A DNA stretch of 18,952 bases from JAWXUK01 sp044432725 (GCA_044432725.1 JAWXUL010000037.1:1-18952), one strand, 5' to 3'; counted from the stretch's first letter, positions 7,347 to 14,816 are shown. Made by a program: numbers and translations. Notes: generated by a model not told the origin, from the sequence alone.

Positions 7347-7904
7347 ATGAAAAGAGAAGATTTGTGGGAGAAGAAAACATCAGGAAAAACCTTGTTTTCA
7401 GGAAAAATCATCACCTTAGAGGTGGATGAGATCACCTTGCCCAATGGTCACAGCTCGACCAGAGAGGTGGCACGACATTGTGGAGGGGTGGCAGTCCTTG
7501 CCTTATCCGAGGAAGGGAATGTGACCTTGGTAGAGCAATTTCGCTATCCAATGGACGAGGTTATTTTGGAATTACCAGCGGGAAAACTGGACCCCACAGC
7601 CACAGGGGAAGAGAATCATCTGTTGGGTGCCAAGCGTGAATTGGAAGAGGAAACAGGGCTTCGAGCCGAGAAATATACCTATTTAGGGTATTTTCTGGCT
7701 TCTCCTGGGTTTACTGACGAGATTTTGCATATGTATCTAGCCCAAGGATTGAGTCAGGTAGAGGCACATCCAGACGAGGACGAATTTTTGAACGTGGTCA
7801 CATTACCCTTTGACACAGTGCTGGAAAAAGTGATGTCAGGAGAAATTGTAGATGGGAAAACTGTTGCTACAGTGTTGAAAGTGAAAGTACTATTGAATTT
7901 ATGA
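7347..7904 (+). CDS. NUDIX hydrolase, ADP-ribose pyrophosphatase (NudF-like)
   Basis: This is a 185-residue NUDIX enzyme of the ADP-ribose/ADP-sugar pyrophosphatase type, which would cleave ADP-ribose to AMP and ribose-5-phosphate with Mg2+. The N-terminal TLFSGKIITLEVDEITLPNG strand pair and VEQFRYP followed by ELPAGK are typical of this subfamily. The NUDIX box core is AKRELEEETGL, which supplies the metal-binding glutamates, and the SPGFTDE segment after it is the usual specificity loop. The loop between PAGK and the box glutamate is nine residues instead of the standard five, a four-residue insertion. GGGGAAA lies before ATG 7347. It sits 10 nt after the DUF815 gene and 10 nt before walR, so all three are likely in one transcript. 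Confidence 0.9.
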   Translation: MKREDLWEKKTSGKTLFSGKIITLEVDEITLPNGHSSTREVARHCGGVAVLALSEEGNVTLVEQFRYPMDEVILELPAGKLDPTATGEENHLLGAKRELEEETGLRAEKYTYLGYFLASPGFTDEILHMYLAQGLSQVEAHPDEDEFLNVVTLPFDTVLEKVMSGEIVDGKTVATVLKVKVLLNL

Positions 7905-7914
7905 GGTATAAAGT

Positions 7915-8604
7915 ATGGGAAATTTAGTATTGATCATAGAAGATGAAGAAAGCATCGTAGATATTTTGTCTTTTAATTTGCAAAAAGTAGGCTACGAGGT
8001 TTCTGTGGCAATGGATGGAAAGACAGGGCTTGAAAAAGCTTTGGCTGAAAATCCTGATTTAATTTTGCTTGATTTGATGTTACCAGAGATGGACGGTTTT
8101 ACTGTTTGCGCAGAGCTTCGGAAAGCGGGGAGTTTGTTGCCAGTGGTGATGCTCACAGCCAGAGAAGGGGAAGAGGACAAGATCAAAGGTCTTGAAAGCG
8201 GGGCAGATGATTATATCACAAAGCCTTTTGCCATTCGGGAACTTCTTGCACGAGTCAAGGCGAATATTCGCCGTTCTGTGATGCCAGCTGTGGAGACAAG
8301 CAAGGGCAAGGAGCGTCTTGTCATTGACAAAGAAAATGGCGTGGTACAAAAGGACGGGGAAGTGATTGAACTGACTCAAAGAGAGTTTGATTTGCTTTGC
8401 TTTTTGTGGGAAAAACCACAAAAACCTTTTTCTAGGGAAGCTTTGATGGAGCACGTTTGGAACTATGAAGGCTATGTGGGGGATGTGCGAGCCGTGGACG
8501 TGGCTGTGCGACGTTTGCGTGAGAAAATCGAGGATTCTACGGCAAATCCCACCTTTATTTTGACCAAAAGAGGACAAGGCTATTATTTTGGTTCCAACGA
8601 ATAG
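7915..8604 (+). CDS. walR: WalR/YycF-like OmpR-family response regulator
   Basis: This is a 229-residue OmpR/PhoB response regulator. The receiver domain (1-120) shows the acidic pair Glu9-Asp10, the phospho-acceptor Asp53 in LLDLMLPEMDG, Thr81 and Lys103 in DDYITKPF. The winged-helix DNA-binding domain (~135-229) has the ELTQREFDLLCFL, SREALMEHVW and VDVAVRRLREKIE signatures. The WalR identity rests on close agreement with the family (ADILEFNLRK-like start, RELLARVKANIRR) and on the walK, yycH and yycI genes that follow. In Firmicutes WalR controls cell-wall hydrolase and peptidoglycan metabolism genes and is often essential. A GAGGT ribosome binding site (7903-7907) overlaps the NUDIX stop codon, 7 nt before ATG, which suggests translational coupling. 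Confidence 0.88.
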   Translation: MGNLVLIIEDEESIVDILSFNLQKVGYEVSVAMDGKTGLEKALAENPDLILLDLMLPEMDGFTVCAELRKAGSLLPVVMLTAREGEEDKIKGLESGADDYITKPFAIRELLARVKANIRRSVMPAVETSKGKERLVIDKENGVVQKDGEVIELTQREFDLLCFLWEKPQKPFSREALMEHVWNYEGYVGDVRAVDVAVRRLREKIEDSTANPTFILTKRGQGYYFGSNE

Positions 8605-8682
8605 GGCATGATTTGACTGGCTTGCAGTCATTAAAAAAAGGTCAAAGGCATGATAAATCTACTTTAGGAAGGGAGAGAAAAG
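8605..8682 (+). other. walR-walK intergenic leader with alternative hairpins
   Basis: This 78-nt gap is the longest inside the operon. GGCATGAT occurs at 8605-8612 and again at 8647-8654. Between them, TGACTG (8614-8619) can pair with CAGTCA (8625-8630). TTTGAC (8612-8617) can instead pair with GTCAAA (8641-8646). The two pairings exclude each other. No T run follows the hairpin (an A run does), so it is not a plus-strand terminator. Confidence 0.45.
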
Positions 8683-10476
8683 ATGGGAAGAAGTATCTTG
8701 ATGAAACTAGTGATGATCATGATTTTGTTGATTCTCTCTCTGGTGATTGTGGTAGGTGCCTTTTTGGTGAACTCTGTCAGCGGATTTTATTTGACGGATT
8801 TTTATAGTCAGATGGAGACAGTGTTTGCTGACCGTAATTTATTGATGGATTTGAGTAGCAAAACAGAGCAAGAGGAAAATGGGGCAGAGATGATCGCACA
8901 GGTCTTGAATGCTTATTCGGGGACATTGGGGATTGATGGACGAAATCGGAAATTTTATGTTTTAGATGGAGAGTCTGGCACGGTTCTTGTGGGCAGTGAA
9001 GAAAACGAAGTGATTCACTATAGCCCAAATCTTCTCCTTGCTTTGCAAGAGAAGATCATTGGTGACAAGAGTAATATGATTGTCAGTTATATGGATTTAG
9101 CCATCCCGATCACACGTGGGGAGGAAAGTTTTGTCATCTATATCATTGATGGGAAAGAAACCGTTTCTCAGCTGATCAATCAGATGGTGGAACTGATTTT
9201 CGAGGCACTTTTGGTCGCCTTGGTCATTTCTATTTTGCTGTCTTTTTTATTGTCAGAAACCATGGTGACACCTTTGCGAGAACTGACCAAGGGGGCTTCT
9301 AAGCTAGCAGAGGGGGACTTTTCCCATGTGCTTCAAGTTTCTAGTCGGGATGAGATTGGGAATTTGACAGAAGCCTTTAACAACATGGCAAAACAGCTGG
9401 AAGATACCTTGGAACAGGTGGAGCAAGAACGGGATAAACTGGATACACTTTTTCTGCATATGAACGATGGTGTCCTTGCTTTTTCGTGGAAAGGTTGGTT
9501 GATTCACTCGAACCCTTCAGCAGGGGAGATGCTTTGTCGTACTTTGGATGAAGATATCTCTTCTTATGAAGGATTGATGGGAGAGATCGCACCTTTTGCC
9601 ACTGTGTTAGAAGCAGAGGACTGTGTCACAGGAGAATTGGAAGTTCATGGAAGGGTGCTAGAAGTGATTCTCGCCCCTTTGGAAAAGGCACGTCAAGGTC
9701 AGCAACCCCAGAGCCCCAATCAAGGGGGGGTTCTGGCAGTGTTGCGTGATGTGACAGCGCAAAAGGAAAATGAGCAATTACAACGGGAGTTTGTGGCGAA
9801 TGTGTCCCACGAACTTCGAACACCCATTACCAATATCAAAAGCTATGCAGAGACTTTAAAAGAAGCAGAAGGGGACATCCCCCCAGAGATGGAACAGAAG
9901 TTTCTTGGGGTGATTGTGGGGGAAAGTGACAGAATGACCCATATTGTGCAAGATTTGCTCACTCTTTCTCGCTTTGATTCCAGTCATGCAGATTTGAAAT
10001 TTTCTTCTTTTCCTTTTGGGGAGGCTGTGCAAGAGCTTTATGATGCTGTCTTTATGGAAGCGTCACGCCGTGGGCATAGTCTTATCTTAAAGGCATCAGC
10101 TGATTTGCCTGACATCATTGCAGATCGCCCTCGTGTGTTGCAAGTGATGATGAATATTACTTCTAATGCTTTGAAATATACCCCAGATGGGGGAGAGATT
10201 TTGCTGACAGCTGGGAAGCGTGGGGATATGGTCTTTTTATCTGTGGAAGATAATGGGGTTGGTATTCCCGAAGAGGACAGACCTCGGATTTTTCAGCGAT
10301 TCTTTCGAGTGGACAAAGCAAGATCTCGGAAAGCTGGTGGCGTTGGATTGGGGCTTGCCATTGCCCAAGAGATTGTCCAAGGGCATGGTGGCACTTTGAC
10401 ACTGGATTCCAAAGAAGGGAAAGGCTCGAAATTTACCATGGCACTTGCCATCAATGGGGTGAAACAAGATGATTGA
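8683..10476 (+). CDS. walK: WalK/VicK-like sensor histidine kinase
   Basis: This is a 597-residue membrane histidine kinase with WalK architecture. TM1 lies at ~7-30, an extracytoplasmic sensor of ~135 residues follows, TM2 lies at ~170-191, HAMP at ~192-245 and a PAS-type domain at ~255-360. The HisKA domain carries the phospho-acceptor His376 in VSHELRTP, and the HATPase domain shows NITSNALKYTPDGG (N box), DNGVGIP and GVGLGLAIA (G boxes). It would autophosphorylate and phosphorylate WalR in response to cell-wall state. A strong GGGAG (8671-8675) lies 7 nt before ATG 8683. The last 8 bases overlap yycH. The PAS region carries a glutamine/proline-rich loop (residues ~338-348), a feature I cannot assign to function. 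Confidence 0.9.
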   Translation: MGRSILMKLVMIMILLILSLVIVVGAFLVNSVSGFYLTDFYSQMETVFADRNLLMDLSSKTEQEENGAEMIAQVLNAYSGTLGIDGRNRKFYVLDGESGTVLVGSEENEVIHYSPNLLLALQEKIIGDKSNMIVSYMDLAIPITRGEESFVIYIIDGKETVSQLINQMVELIFEALLVALVISILLSFLLSETMVTPLRELTKGASKLAEGDFSHVLQVSSRDEIGNLTEAFNNMAKQLEDTLEQVEQERDKLDTLFLHMNDGVLAFSWKGWLIHSNPSAGEMLCRTLDEDISSYEGLMGEIAPFATVLEAEDCVTGELEVHGRVLEVILAPLEKARQGQQPQSPNQGGVLAVLRDVTAQKENEQLQREFVANVSHELRTPITNIKSYAETLKEAEGDIPPEMEQKFLGVIVGESDRMTHIVQDLLTLSRFDSSHADLKFSSFPFGEAVQELYDAVFMEASRRGHSLILKASADLPDIIADRPRVLQVMMNITSNALKYTPDGGEILLTAGKRGDMVFLSVEDNGVGIPEEDRPRIFQRFFRVDKARSRKAGGVGLGLAIAQEIVQGHGGTLTLDSKEGKGSKFTMALAINGVKQDD

Positions 10477-11716
10477 GATGATTAAAAATCTAATTATTGT
10501 GTTTCTAAGCTGTTCTGCTTTGTTTTTGCTGTCACAGGTGGAGATTTTCTCTCGTGTTTCCACCTATTTATTGGATGATACCGTCCAAACAGTGAAGGAA
10601 GTTGATTTGTTATTCGAAGAGCAATTAGGCGGGGTGTTACCTCTTGCTGTGGTTGCTTTGGATGATATGGGTCAGCGAGGGCTTCAATATGAAGAGGGAA
10701 TCGAGGATTTCTTTTCCCTTTCCTCTCAGATTTTAAAAGAGGCACTGGGCAATTTAACCACTGTAGAGGAAATCTCTTTTCAGGAGTTTCAGCAACTGTT
10801 GACCACAGCACCAAGCCTCTATTTTCAATGGGGCAAGGAAATTCCTTTGGTTTTACTGGAGAGTTATCTTTCTGATGGACAGTTGGGAGAGAGGGAAGGG
10901 ACCGTTTCTGGCATTTTGCTTTCTCCTTGGAAAGAGGGTATGGCACTGATTTATCAGTCTAAAGACCGTTATTATGCCTGTCCTGTGGTGGCATTGGAAG
11001 AAGGACGTTTGGAAGCTGTGATTGACCATCTAGGAGGGGAAGCTTTAGCCTATGCTTTTTCTTTGGAGGGATATGAGTTGGTGGAGCCACTGACCTTGGT
11101 TTCTCCTGTGCCATTGTCCAAAATGGTTTATCGTGGTTCCACGGCAATTTCCTCTGATTTAAGTGGATTGCTAGAGATTTTGGGATTTCAGTCCAGTGCC
11201 AATGCCCAGTATAGTTCCAGTGATGGACTGGTGGTCCGTGGTAGTACAGACTCGCTGAGACTTTCAGACGAGGGGCAAATCACATATCAAGGAGAGGAAC
11301 AAACACGGTATTTTCTCCCCAAAGAGGGAACAAGCATCACTTTGTTTGAACAGGTGGAGGGCGCCAGAAGATTTGCCAGCCAAATCTTGCAAGACCTTGA
11401 AACCATACCACAGCTTCAATTTTACGGCATTCAGCAAGAGGGCGAAGGCTTGTGGATACAGTTTTCTGCCACATTAGATGGGGTTCCACTTGCTTTTGGG
11501 GATTCTTTGGTGGCAGCTGAGTTTTTACTGGTGGAAGAAGCGATACAGGAATTTTCTTTATGGTATCGACATTATCTTCCCCTTGAGATAGAAACGCCAA
11601 TCTTACCAATTCGACAAGCCCAAGACATTATGGAAACATTTGTGCTGGATGGATTGCTGTTGGTATATCAGGATAGTGGGAGAGAGACAGTGTCAGCCAC
11701 TTGGGTCAGTCCATGA
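10469..11716 (+). CDS. yycH: YycH-like regulator of WalK
   Basis: This is a 415-residue protein with one N-terminal membrane helix (about residues 5-24, NLIIVFLSCSALFLLSQV) and a large extracytoplasmic part, the topology of YycH. In Bacillus YycH and YycI bind the WalK membrane region and restrain its kinase activity; in staphylococci they activate it, so the sign of the effect cannot be read here. Identification rests on position directly after walK, topology and length, plus the FxxQVEIFSRVSTYLLD-type N-terminus; sequence conservation in this family is low. The start ATG 10469 lies inside walK with an 8-nt overlap, and GGGGTG precedes it, so coupling to walK is likely. The gap to yycI is 26 nt. 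Confidence 0.75.
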   Translation: MIEMIKNLIIVFLSCSALFLLSQVEIFSRVSTYLLDDTVQTVKEVDLLFEEQLGGVLPLAVVALDDMGQRGLQYEEGIEDFFSLSSQILKEALGNLTTVEEISFQEFQQLLTTAPSLYFQWGKEIPLVLLESYLSDGQLGEREGTVSGILLSPWKEGMALIYQSKDRYYACPVVALEEGRLEAVIDHLGGEALAYAFSLEGYELVEPLTLVSPVPLSKMVYRGSTAISSDLSGLLEILGFQSSANAQYSSSDGLVVRGSTDSLRLSDEGQITYQGEEQTRYFLPKEGTSITLFEQVEGARRFASQILQDLETIPQLQFYGIQQEGEGLWIQFSATLDGVPLAFGDSLVAAEFLLVEEAIQEFSLWYRHYLPLEIETPILPIRQAQDIMETFVLDGLLLVYQDSGRETVSATWVSP

Positions 11717-11742
11717 GTTCAAGGATGTAGGGGGAGAGGAAA

Positions 11743-12543
11743 ATGCAATGGTCCAAGCTTAAAAATGTTATCATTGCTGTGTTGTTGGTGATGAATCTGT
11801 CTCTTCTTTTCCTTGTCTTGGGAGAGGCAGTTGCCGAGGATGGTTTGGAACTGGAAGCCAGAGCCATGGCACTGGATTTTTTAACAGAACGTGGTATCAC
11901 AGTGGAAGAATCAAAGATTCCTCGTGAAATGACCTTGCTTCCGCAACAGCTGATTTGGGACAGGGGAGAGGAGCTTCAGTGGGCAAATGCCTTGCTTGGG
12001 GAAGTGAAGGAGGAGTCCCTTGGTGGGGAAATTGTGCGGTATTATAATGACAGTGGAGAAGTACGGTTTCACGGCAACGGTGAATTTTATGGTAGCTTTG
12101 TTGCAGATCTATGGGCAGACAAAAGTCCCCATGAACAGGCAGAATATGTGATGGAAACCTTAGGCTATCAAGGTGTTTTGTGGAAAGAAGAAGGGGGAAC
12201 GCTGTCTTATTTGCAAACTGCTTTCCAAGGGATTTTCTGGGGCTGCGAGACAAGTTTTATTTTTTCTGATGGCAGTTTGATGGAAATCAGCCAAGGAAAG
12301 CGATTAGAGGGGACTTATGTACAAGGAGAGAAAGAGGACAGCTCTATCGCCACGGCGTTGGTACAATTTTATCATGGCTTAGGGGAGACGATTTGTTCTA
12401 AGATTTATCAAGTAGAGCCCTGTTATTTGGTGACAACACCTTTGTCCTCTTCGGCTGTATTAACACCTTGTTGGTATTTTTTTACGGATTCTGGGGATTA
12501 TATCTTAGAGCCAGTGGCTGGGGTATTGGAACAAGTGAAATAA
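11743..12543 (+). CDS. yycI: YycI-like regulator of WalK
   Basis: This 266-residue protein has a very typical YycI N-terminus, MQWSKLKNVIIAVLLVMNL, which gives one membrane helix (about residues 7-27). An extracytoplasmic domain of ~235 residues follows. YycI forms a complex with YycH and the WalK membrane segments. The GGGGAGAGG sequence just upstream of ATG 11743 is a strong ribosome binding site with short spacing. It is the last gene of the operon: a clean terminator begins 5 nt after the stop. The metallo-hydrolase yycJ (walJ) and the HtrA-type protease that usually follow in Bacilli are absent here. Confidence 0.8.
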   Translation: MQWSKLKNVIIAVLLVMNLSLLFLVLGEAVAEDGLELEARAMALDFLTERGITVEESKIPREMTLLPQQLIWDRGEELQWANALLGEVKEESLGGEIVRYYNDSGEVRFHGNGEFYGSFVADLWADKSPHEQAEYVMETLGYQGVLWKEEGGTLSYLQTAFQGIFWGCETSFIFSDGSLMEISQGKRLEGTYVQGEKEDSSIATALVQFYHGLGETICSKIYQVEPCYLVTTPLSSSAVLTPCWYFFTDSGDYILEPVAGVLEQVK

Positions 12544-12548
12544 AAAAA

Positions 12549-12571
12549 GCACTCTCATAGAGTGCTTTTTT
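12549..12571 (+). terminator. Rho-independent terminator of the DUF815-walRK operon
   Basis: GCACTCT (12549-12555) pairs with AGAGTGC (12559-12565) around a 3-nt loop and is followed by six T residues (12566-12571). The stem can be extended by the A run before it. The symmetrical A and T runs could allow function in both directions, which would also serve deoC reading from the other side. Confidence 0.92.
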
Positions 12572-12634
12572 ATTTAGATTTCAGCTTCTTTGAAAATCAC
12601 AGATGAAATTCAGGGAGAAGGATAAATTTTCAGT

Positions 12635-13285
12635 TTAGTTGTCCCCTTTTGTTAAGAGTCCCACTAATTTACTGCTTCCTAGACGATGGGCACCAGCTTC
12701 CACCAGTTTTTTGGCTTTTGCCACGCTGTCAATACCTCCAGAAGCTTTGATGCGGATTTCTGGGCTACAATGTTCTTTCAACAAGGCGATGTCCTCTACT
12801 GTGGCGCCTCCTCCTACAAAACCAGTGGAAGTTTTGATGAAATCAGCGCCGGACATGGAAACAGCACGACACATAGCGATTTTCTCTTCTTGCGAGAGGA
12901 GATCTGTTTCGATGATGACCTTTAGGATGCGACCACCACAAGAGCGTTTGACTTCACGAATTTCGGTAAGGACACCTTCCCAGTCTCCACTTTTCACAAG
13001 ACCGAGATTTGCCACCATGTCGATTTCGTCAGCGCCAGAGCGAACGGCATCTTCTGTTTCAAAGATTTTCACTTCTGGTGTGCTGTAGCCATTGGGGAAG
13101 CCAATCACTGTGCAGACTTTTAAATCTTTTCCCACCAGTTGGGCGGCTTTTTTGACATAGCGAGGGGGGACGCAGACAGAGGCTGTTTTGTGCTGTAGCC
13201 CTTCTTCGCAAAGGGTTTTGACCTCTTCCCAAGTGGCAGTGGTGCTGAGAATTGTGTGATCAATTTTTTGTAATAAGTTTTCCAT
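12635..13285 (-). CDS. deoC: Deoxyribose-phosphate aldolase
   Basis: This is a 216-residue class I aldolase that interconverts 2-deoxyribose-5-phosphate with acetaldehyde and glyceraldehyde-3-phosphate in deoxynucleoside breakdown. The Schiff-base Lys151 lies in ADFIKTSTGF. The second lysine, Lys180, lies in IRIKASGGI, and the catalytic-relay Asp89 in ADEIDMVAN. Length is normal for the short bacterial DeoC. The start is ATG 13285: GGAGG sits 5 nt upstream on the minus strand, and the in-frame TTG at 13297 would place the ribosome binding site inside the coding region. It stands alone, without deoA, deoB, deoD or nupC beside it. A strong promoter lies about 155 bp upstream, which leaves a long structured leader. 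Confidence 0.96.
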   Translation of the reverse strand: MENLLQKIDHTILSTTATWEEVKTLCEEGLQHKTASVCVPPRYVKKAAQLVGKDLKVCTVIGFPNGYSTPEVKIFETEDAVRSGADEIDMVANLGLVKSGDWEGVLTEIREVKRSCGGRILKVIIETDLLSQEEKIAMCRAVSMSGADFIKTSTGFVGGGATVEDIALLKEHCSPEIRIKASGGIDSVAKAKKLVEAGAHRLGSSKLVGLLTKGDN

Positions 13286-13344
13286 AATTTCCTCCAAAGT
13301 AGTTTTTTGACTGATACGGGAATGGTTATATTTTTTGTTTTTTG

Positions 13345-13399
13345 ATCATACTGTTCTCAGGTAAAAAAGCTGGTACTTTTCCTGAGAGCGTCATATGAT
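13345..13399 (-). promoter_or_regulatory. Nested hairpin in the deoC 5' leader
   Basis: Three nested complementary segments are present: ATCATA (13345-13350) with TATGAT (13394-13399), CTCAGG (13356-13361) with CCTGAG (13381-13386), and AAAAG (13365-13369) with CTTTT (13376-13380). They would form one branched-free stem with internal bulges in the deoC transcript, ending about 60 nt before the start codon. It does not match a riboswitch class I recognise. No T run follows on the minus strand, so it is not a simple attenuator. A protein-binding palindrome in DNA is also possible. Confidence 0.5.
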
Positions 13400-13440
13400 A
13401 TCAAATTTATAAGTCTTGATGTATTATAGTACCACAATCC

Positions 13441-13469
13441 ATGATAGCATAAACAGTGGGCTTTGTCAA
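13441..13469 (-). promoter_or_regulatory. Promoter of deoC
   Basis: Read on the minus strand, a consensus TTGACA (13469-13464) and TATCAT (13446-13441) are 17 bp apart, with an extended TGC before the -10 box. The start would be near 13434, giving a leader of about 149 nt. Confidence 0.75.
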
Positions 13470-13600
13470 GGCTTTGGACACCTACACCATAAAAAGCACC
13501 AAAGGAGAAAGGAGAGTTCTCACAGAAAAGGTAGGGTTTGGAAAAGTTCGCTCTTATTTTCTTTTCTATAAAATTTTTTTGATTTTATCTGATAATACCC

Positions 13601-13629
13601 TTGCAAAATTTTTGTTTTTCTGGTAAAAT
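13601..13629 (+). promoter_or_regulatory. Promoter of the orphan membrane-protein gene
   Basis: TTGCAA (13601-13606) and TAAAAT (13624-13629) are 17 bp apart, with an extended TGG directly before the -10 box. The start would be near 13636, and a leader of about 60 nt would contain the 13661-13676 hairpin. Confidence 0.65.
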
Positions 13630-13697
13630 AATAAACTGAATGGATATACTGTAAAGAGAAGGGAAGTTGTCTTCCCAAGATGAGGAGAAACAACATT

Positions 13698-14507
13698 ATG
13701 GATGAAAGAGAAAAGCTGTTACAGCGAAAGAAAGAGGATTTGCGTTTTATTCAGAGCTGTGTTTTTGTTGTGCTTGCTTTGATGGTGGAAGTTTATCTTT
13801 TTCAGGTCAGAGATTATTTCTTTGGTTTAAATGGCACATGGGAGCGTGCTTTTCTGTTGCAAGACATCTATGAATGGGGCTTGTGGATTGGCATTATTTT
13901 GTTTTTCAGTGGTGTCATTTGGACAGGGGTTAGTATTTATACGGGAAAGGGTGATATTTTCTATCCGATTTCCACTTTTGCTGTTGGGTTCGTCCTTTAT
14001 GCCACCTGTTGGGGGATTACCTTGTATGGAGAGAAGGGCGTAAATATCCTCTTGTTTCTGGTGCCTGCATGGGCAGGGCTTGGGCTGATTTTCTGTTTGT
14101 ATCAAGTAGAATTTTTCATCTCTGCTTTTTTTACCAGTTTGGGTGGGGTCTGTTTGTGGCTTTCTGGACAAACTGAACTTTTTTCAGGGGGCTCGCTAAG
14201 CCGTCAGCAACTGACTTTTTATGTATGTTTAAACGCCACCATTTTGATTATTATTTTTGGATTTTATATGGTGAACAAAGCTTTTCATAACGAGGGTGTT
14301 TTACGATTCTATAAACAAGATTTAACGCTGATTTCTGATTTGAAAGACAATTCTTCTTTGTGGCTTGTTGGCTTGAGTGGGGTTTTGTCCTTAGTGACCC
14401 TTGCTGTGGCAATTACCTTAGGATTTCAAGTGATTTATTATTGTACTATTTTGCTCCTTGGTTGGTTGTTTGTATTACTGGTCTATTATACAGTCAAATT
14501 GATGTAA
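13698..14507 (+). CDS. Polytopic membrane protein of unknown function
   Basis: This is a 269-residue protein with a short charged cytoplasmic N-terminus and about seven or eight hydrophobic segments, at roughly 15-36, 60-81, 88-108, 115-135, 138-158, 174-193, 222-244 and 247-267. I do not recognise a family and see no transporter signature, catalytic motif or extracellular domain. Only one longer hydrophilic loop (about 195-221, with FYKQDLTLISDLKDNSS) stands out. The start is taken as ATG 13698, 10 nt after GAGGAG (13682-13687); an in-frame ATG at 13680 would lie upstream of that ribosome binding site. The gene has its own promoter and a strong terminator, so it is monocistronic and its neighbours give no hint of function. 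Confidence 0.85.
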   Translation: MDEREKLLQRKKEDLRFIQSCVFVVLALMVEVYLFQVRDYFFGLNGTWERAFLLQDIYEWGLWIGIILFFSGVIWTGVSIYTGKGDIFYPISTFAVGFVLYATCWGITLYGEKGVNILLFLVPAWAGLGLIFCLYQVEFFISAFFTSLGGVCLWLSGQTELFSGGSLSRQQLTFYVCLNATILIIIFGFYMVNKAFHNEGVLRFYKQDLTLISDLKDNSSLWLVGLSGVLSLVTLAVAITLGFQVIYYCTILLLGWLFVLLVYYTVKLM

Positions 14508-14510
14508 AAA

Positions 14511-14548
14511 TAGTTCCTCTGTCTTTTGACAGAGGAACTATTTTTTTT
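14511..14548. terminator. Bidirectional terminator between convergent genes
   Basis: TAGTTCCTCTGTC (14511-14523) pairs perfectly with GACAGAGGAACTA (14528-14540) around a TTTT loop, followed by eight T residues on the plus strand (14541-14548). Five A residues (14506-14510) give the T run for the minus strand. It ends both the membrane-protein gene and the GIY-YIG gene, whose last codons and stop lie within it. Confidence 0.95.
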
Positions 14549-14816
14549 CGCTCATTTCTTTCAGTAATTTTTGATTTCCTTGGGCAATGAGGGCTTGTTT
14601 ATCTTCTTTTTTTAATTTTTTGATACGAGCTTCTTCTTTGGAGGCAGTGGAACGATTTTCTGACTCTGAGACATAGACCAGTGTGAGAGGGGATTTCCCA
14701 CGGGTGTATTTTGCCCCAGTGCCATCTCGGTGCTGTGCCAGACGTTGGGGGAGGTTGGTGGTGATGCCAGTGTAAAGGCTGTCGTCTCTACATTTTAGGA
14801 TATAAACATAGTACAA
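14538..14816 (-). CDS. GIY-YIG domain protein (UPF0213/YhbQ-like)
   Basis: This small 92-residue protein consists of a single GIY-YIG nuclease-fold domain. The two signature strands are YVYILKC (residues 3-9) and LYTGIT (14-19). The conserved Arg25 lies in NLPQRLAQH and the catalytic-type Glu in the KEEARIKKLKK helix (61-62). Stand-alone members such as YhbQ are conserved but poorly characterised; a structure-specific nuclease role has been proposed for the group. The start is TTG 14816, supported by the usual YYVYILKC beginning and an AAAGGA about 9 nt upstream; no in-frame ATG fits the family. It is the last gene of the minus-strand cluster, separated from the upstream gene by a terminator. 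The stop codon TAG (14540-14538) and the lysine codons AAA AAA fall in the shared terminator. Confidence 0.88.
   Translation of the reverse strand: MYYVYILKCRDDSLYTGITTNLPQRLAQHRDGTGAKYTRGKSPLTLVYVSESENRSTASKEEARIKKLKKEDKQALIAQGNQKLLKEMSEKK

Larger units (their letters stand above)
13286..13697. other. 412-bp divergent intergenic region (deoC / membrane protein)
   Basis: This gap holds the deoC leader and promoter on the minus strand (13286-13469) and the promoter and leader of the membrane-protein gene on the plus strand (13601-13697). The middle stretch, about 13470-13600, is A/T-rich and purine-rich in parts. No ORF, RNA gene or repeat that I can support lies there. A short hairpin, GGGAAG TTGT CTTCCC (13661-13676), lies in the plus-strand leader. 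Confidence 0.6.

Noticed and set aside
8080..8631. A 183-codon minus-strand ORF opposite walR
   Set aside because: It is antisense to a well-conserved response regulator, has no plausible ribosome binding site and no recognisable domain.
8613..8807. A small plus-strand ORF between walR and walK
   Set aside because: It runs mostly in another frame through the walK start, has no ribosome binding site and encodes nothing recognisable.
12639..13088. A 149-codon plus-strand ORF opposite deoC
   Set aside because: It is antisense to a clear deoC reading frame with family motifs; the opposite frame is open only because of codon composition.
13661..13676. GGGAAG/CTTCCC hairpin as a terminator or riboswitch
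   Set aside because: It is only 6 bp, has no T run and lies in a short leader; it is noted in the intergenic entry but no function can be supported.
13286..13697. A small RNA gene or tRNA in the long intergenic region
   Set aside because: No cloverleaf, no paired promoter and terminator, and no recognisable RNA motif beyond the deoC leader hairpin.
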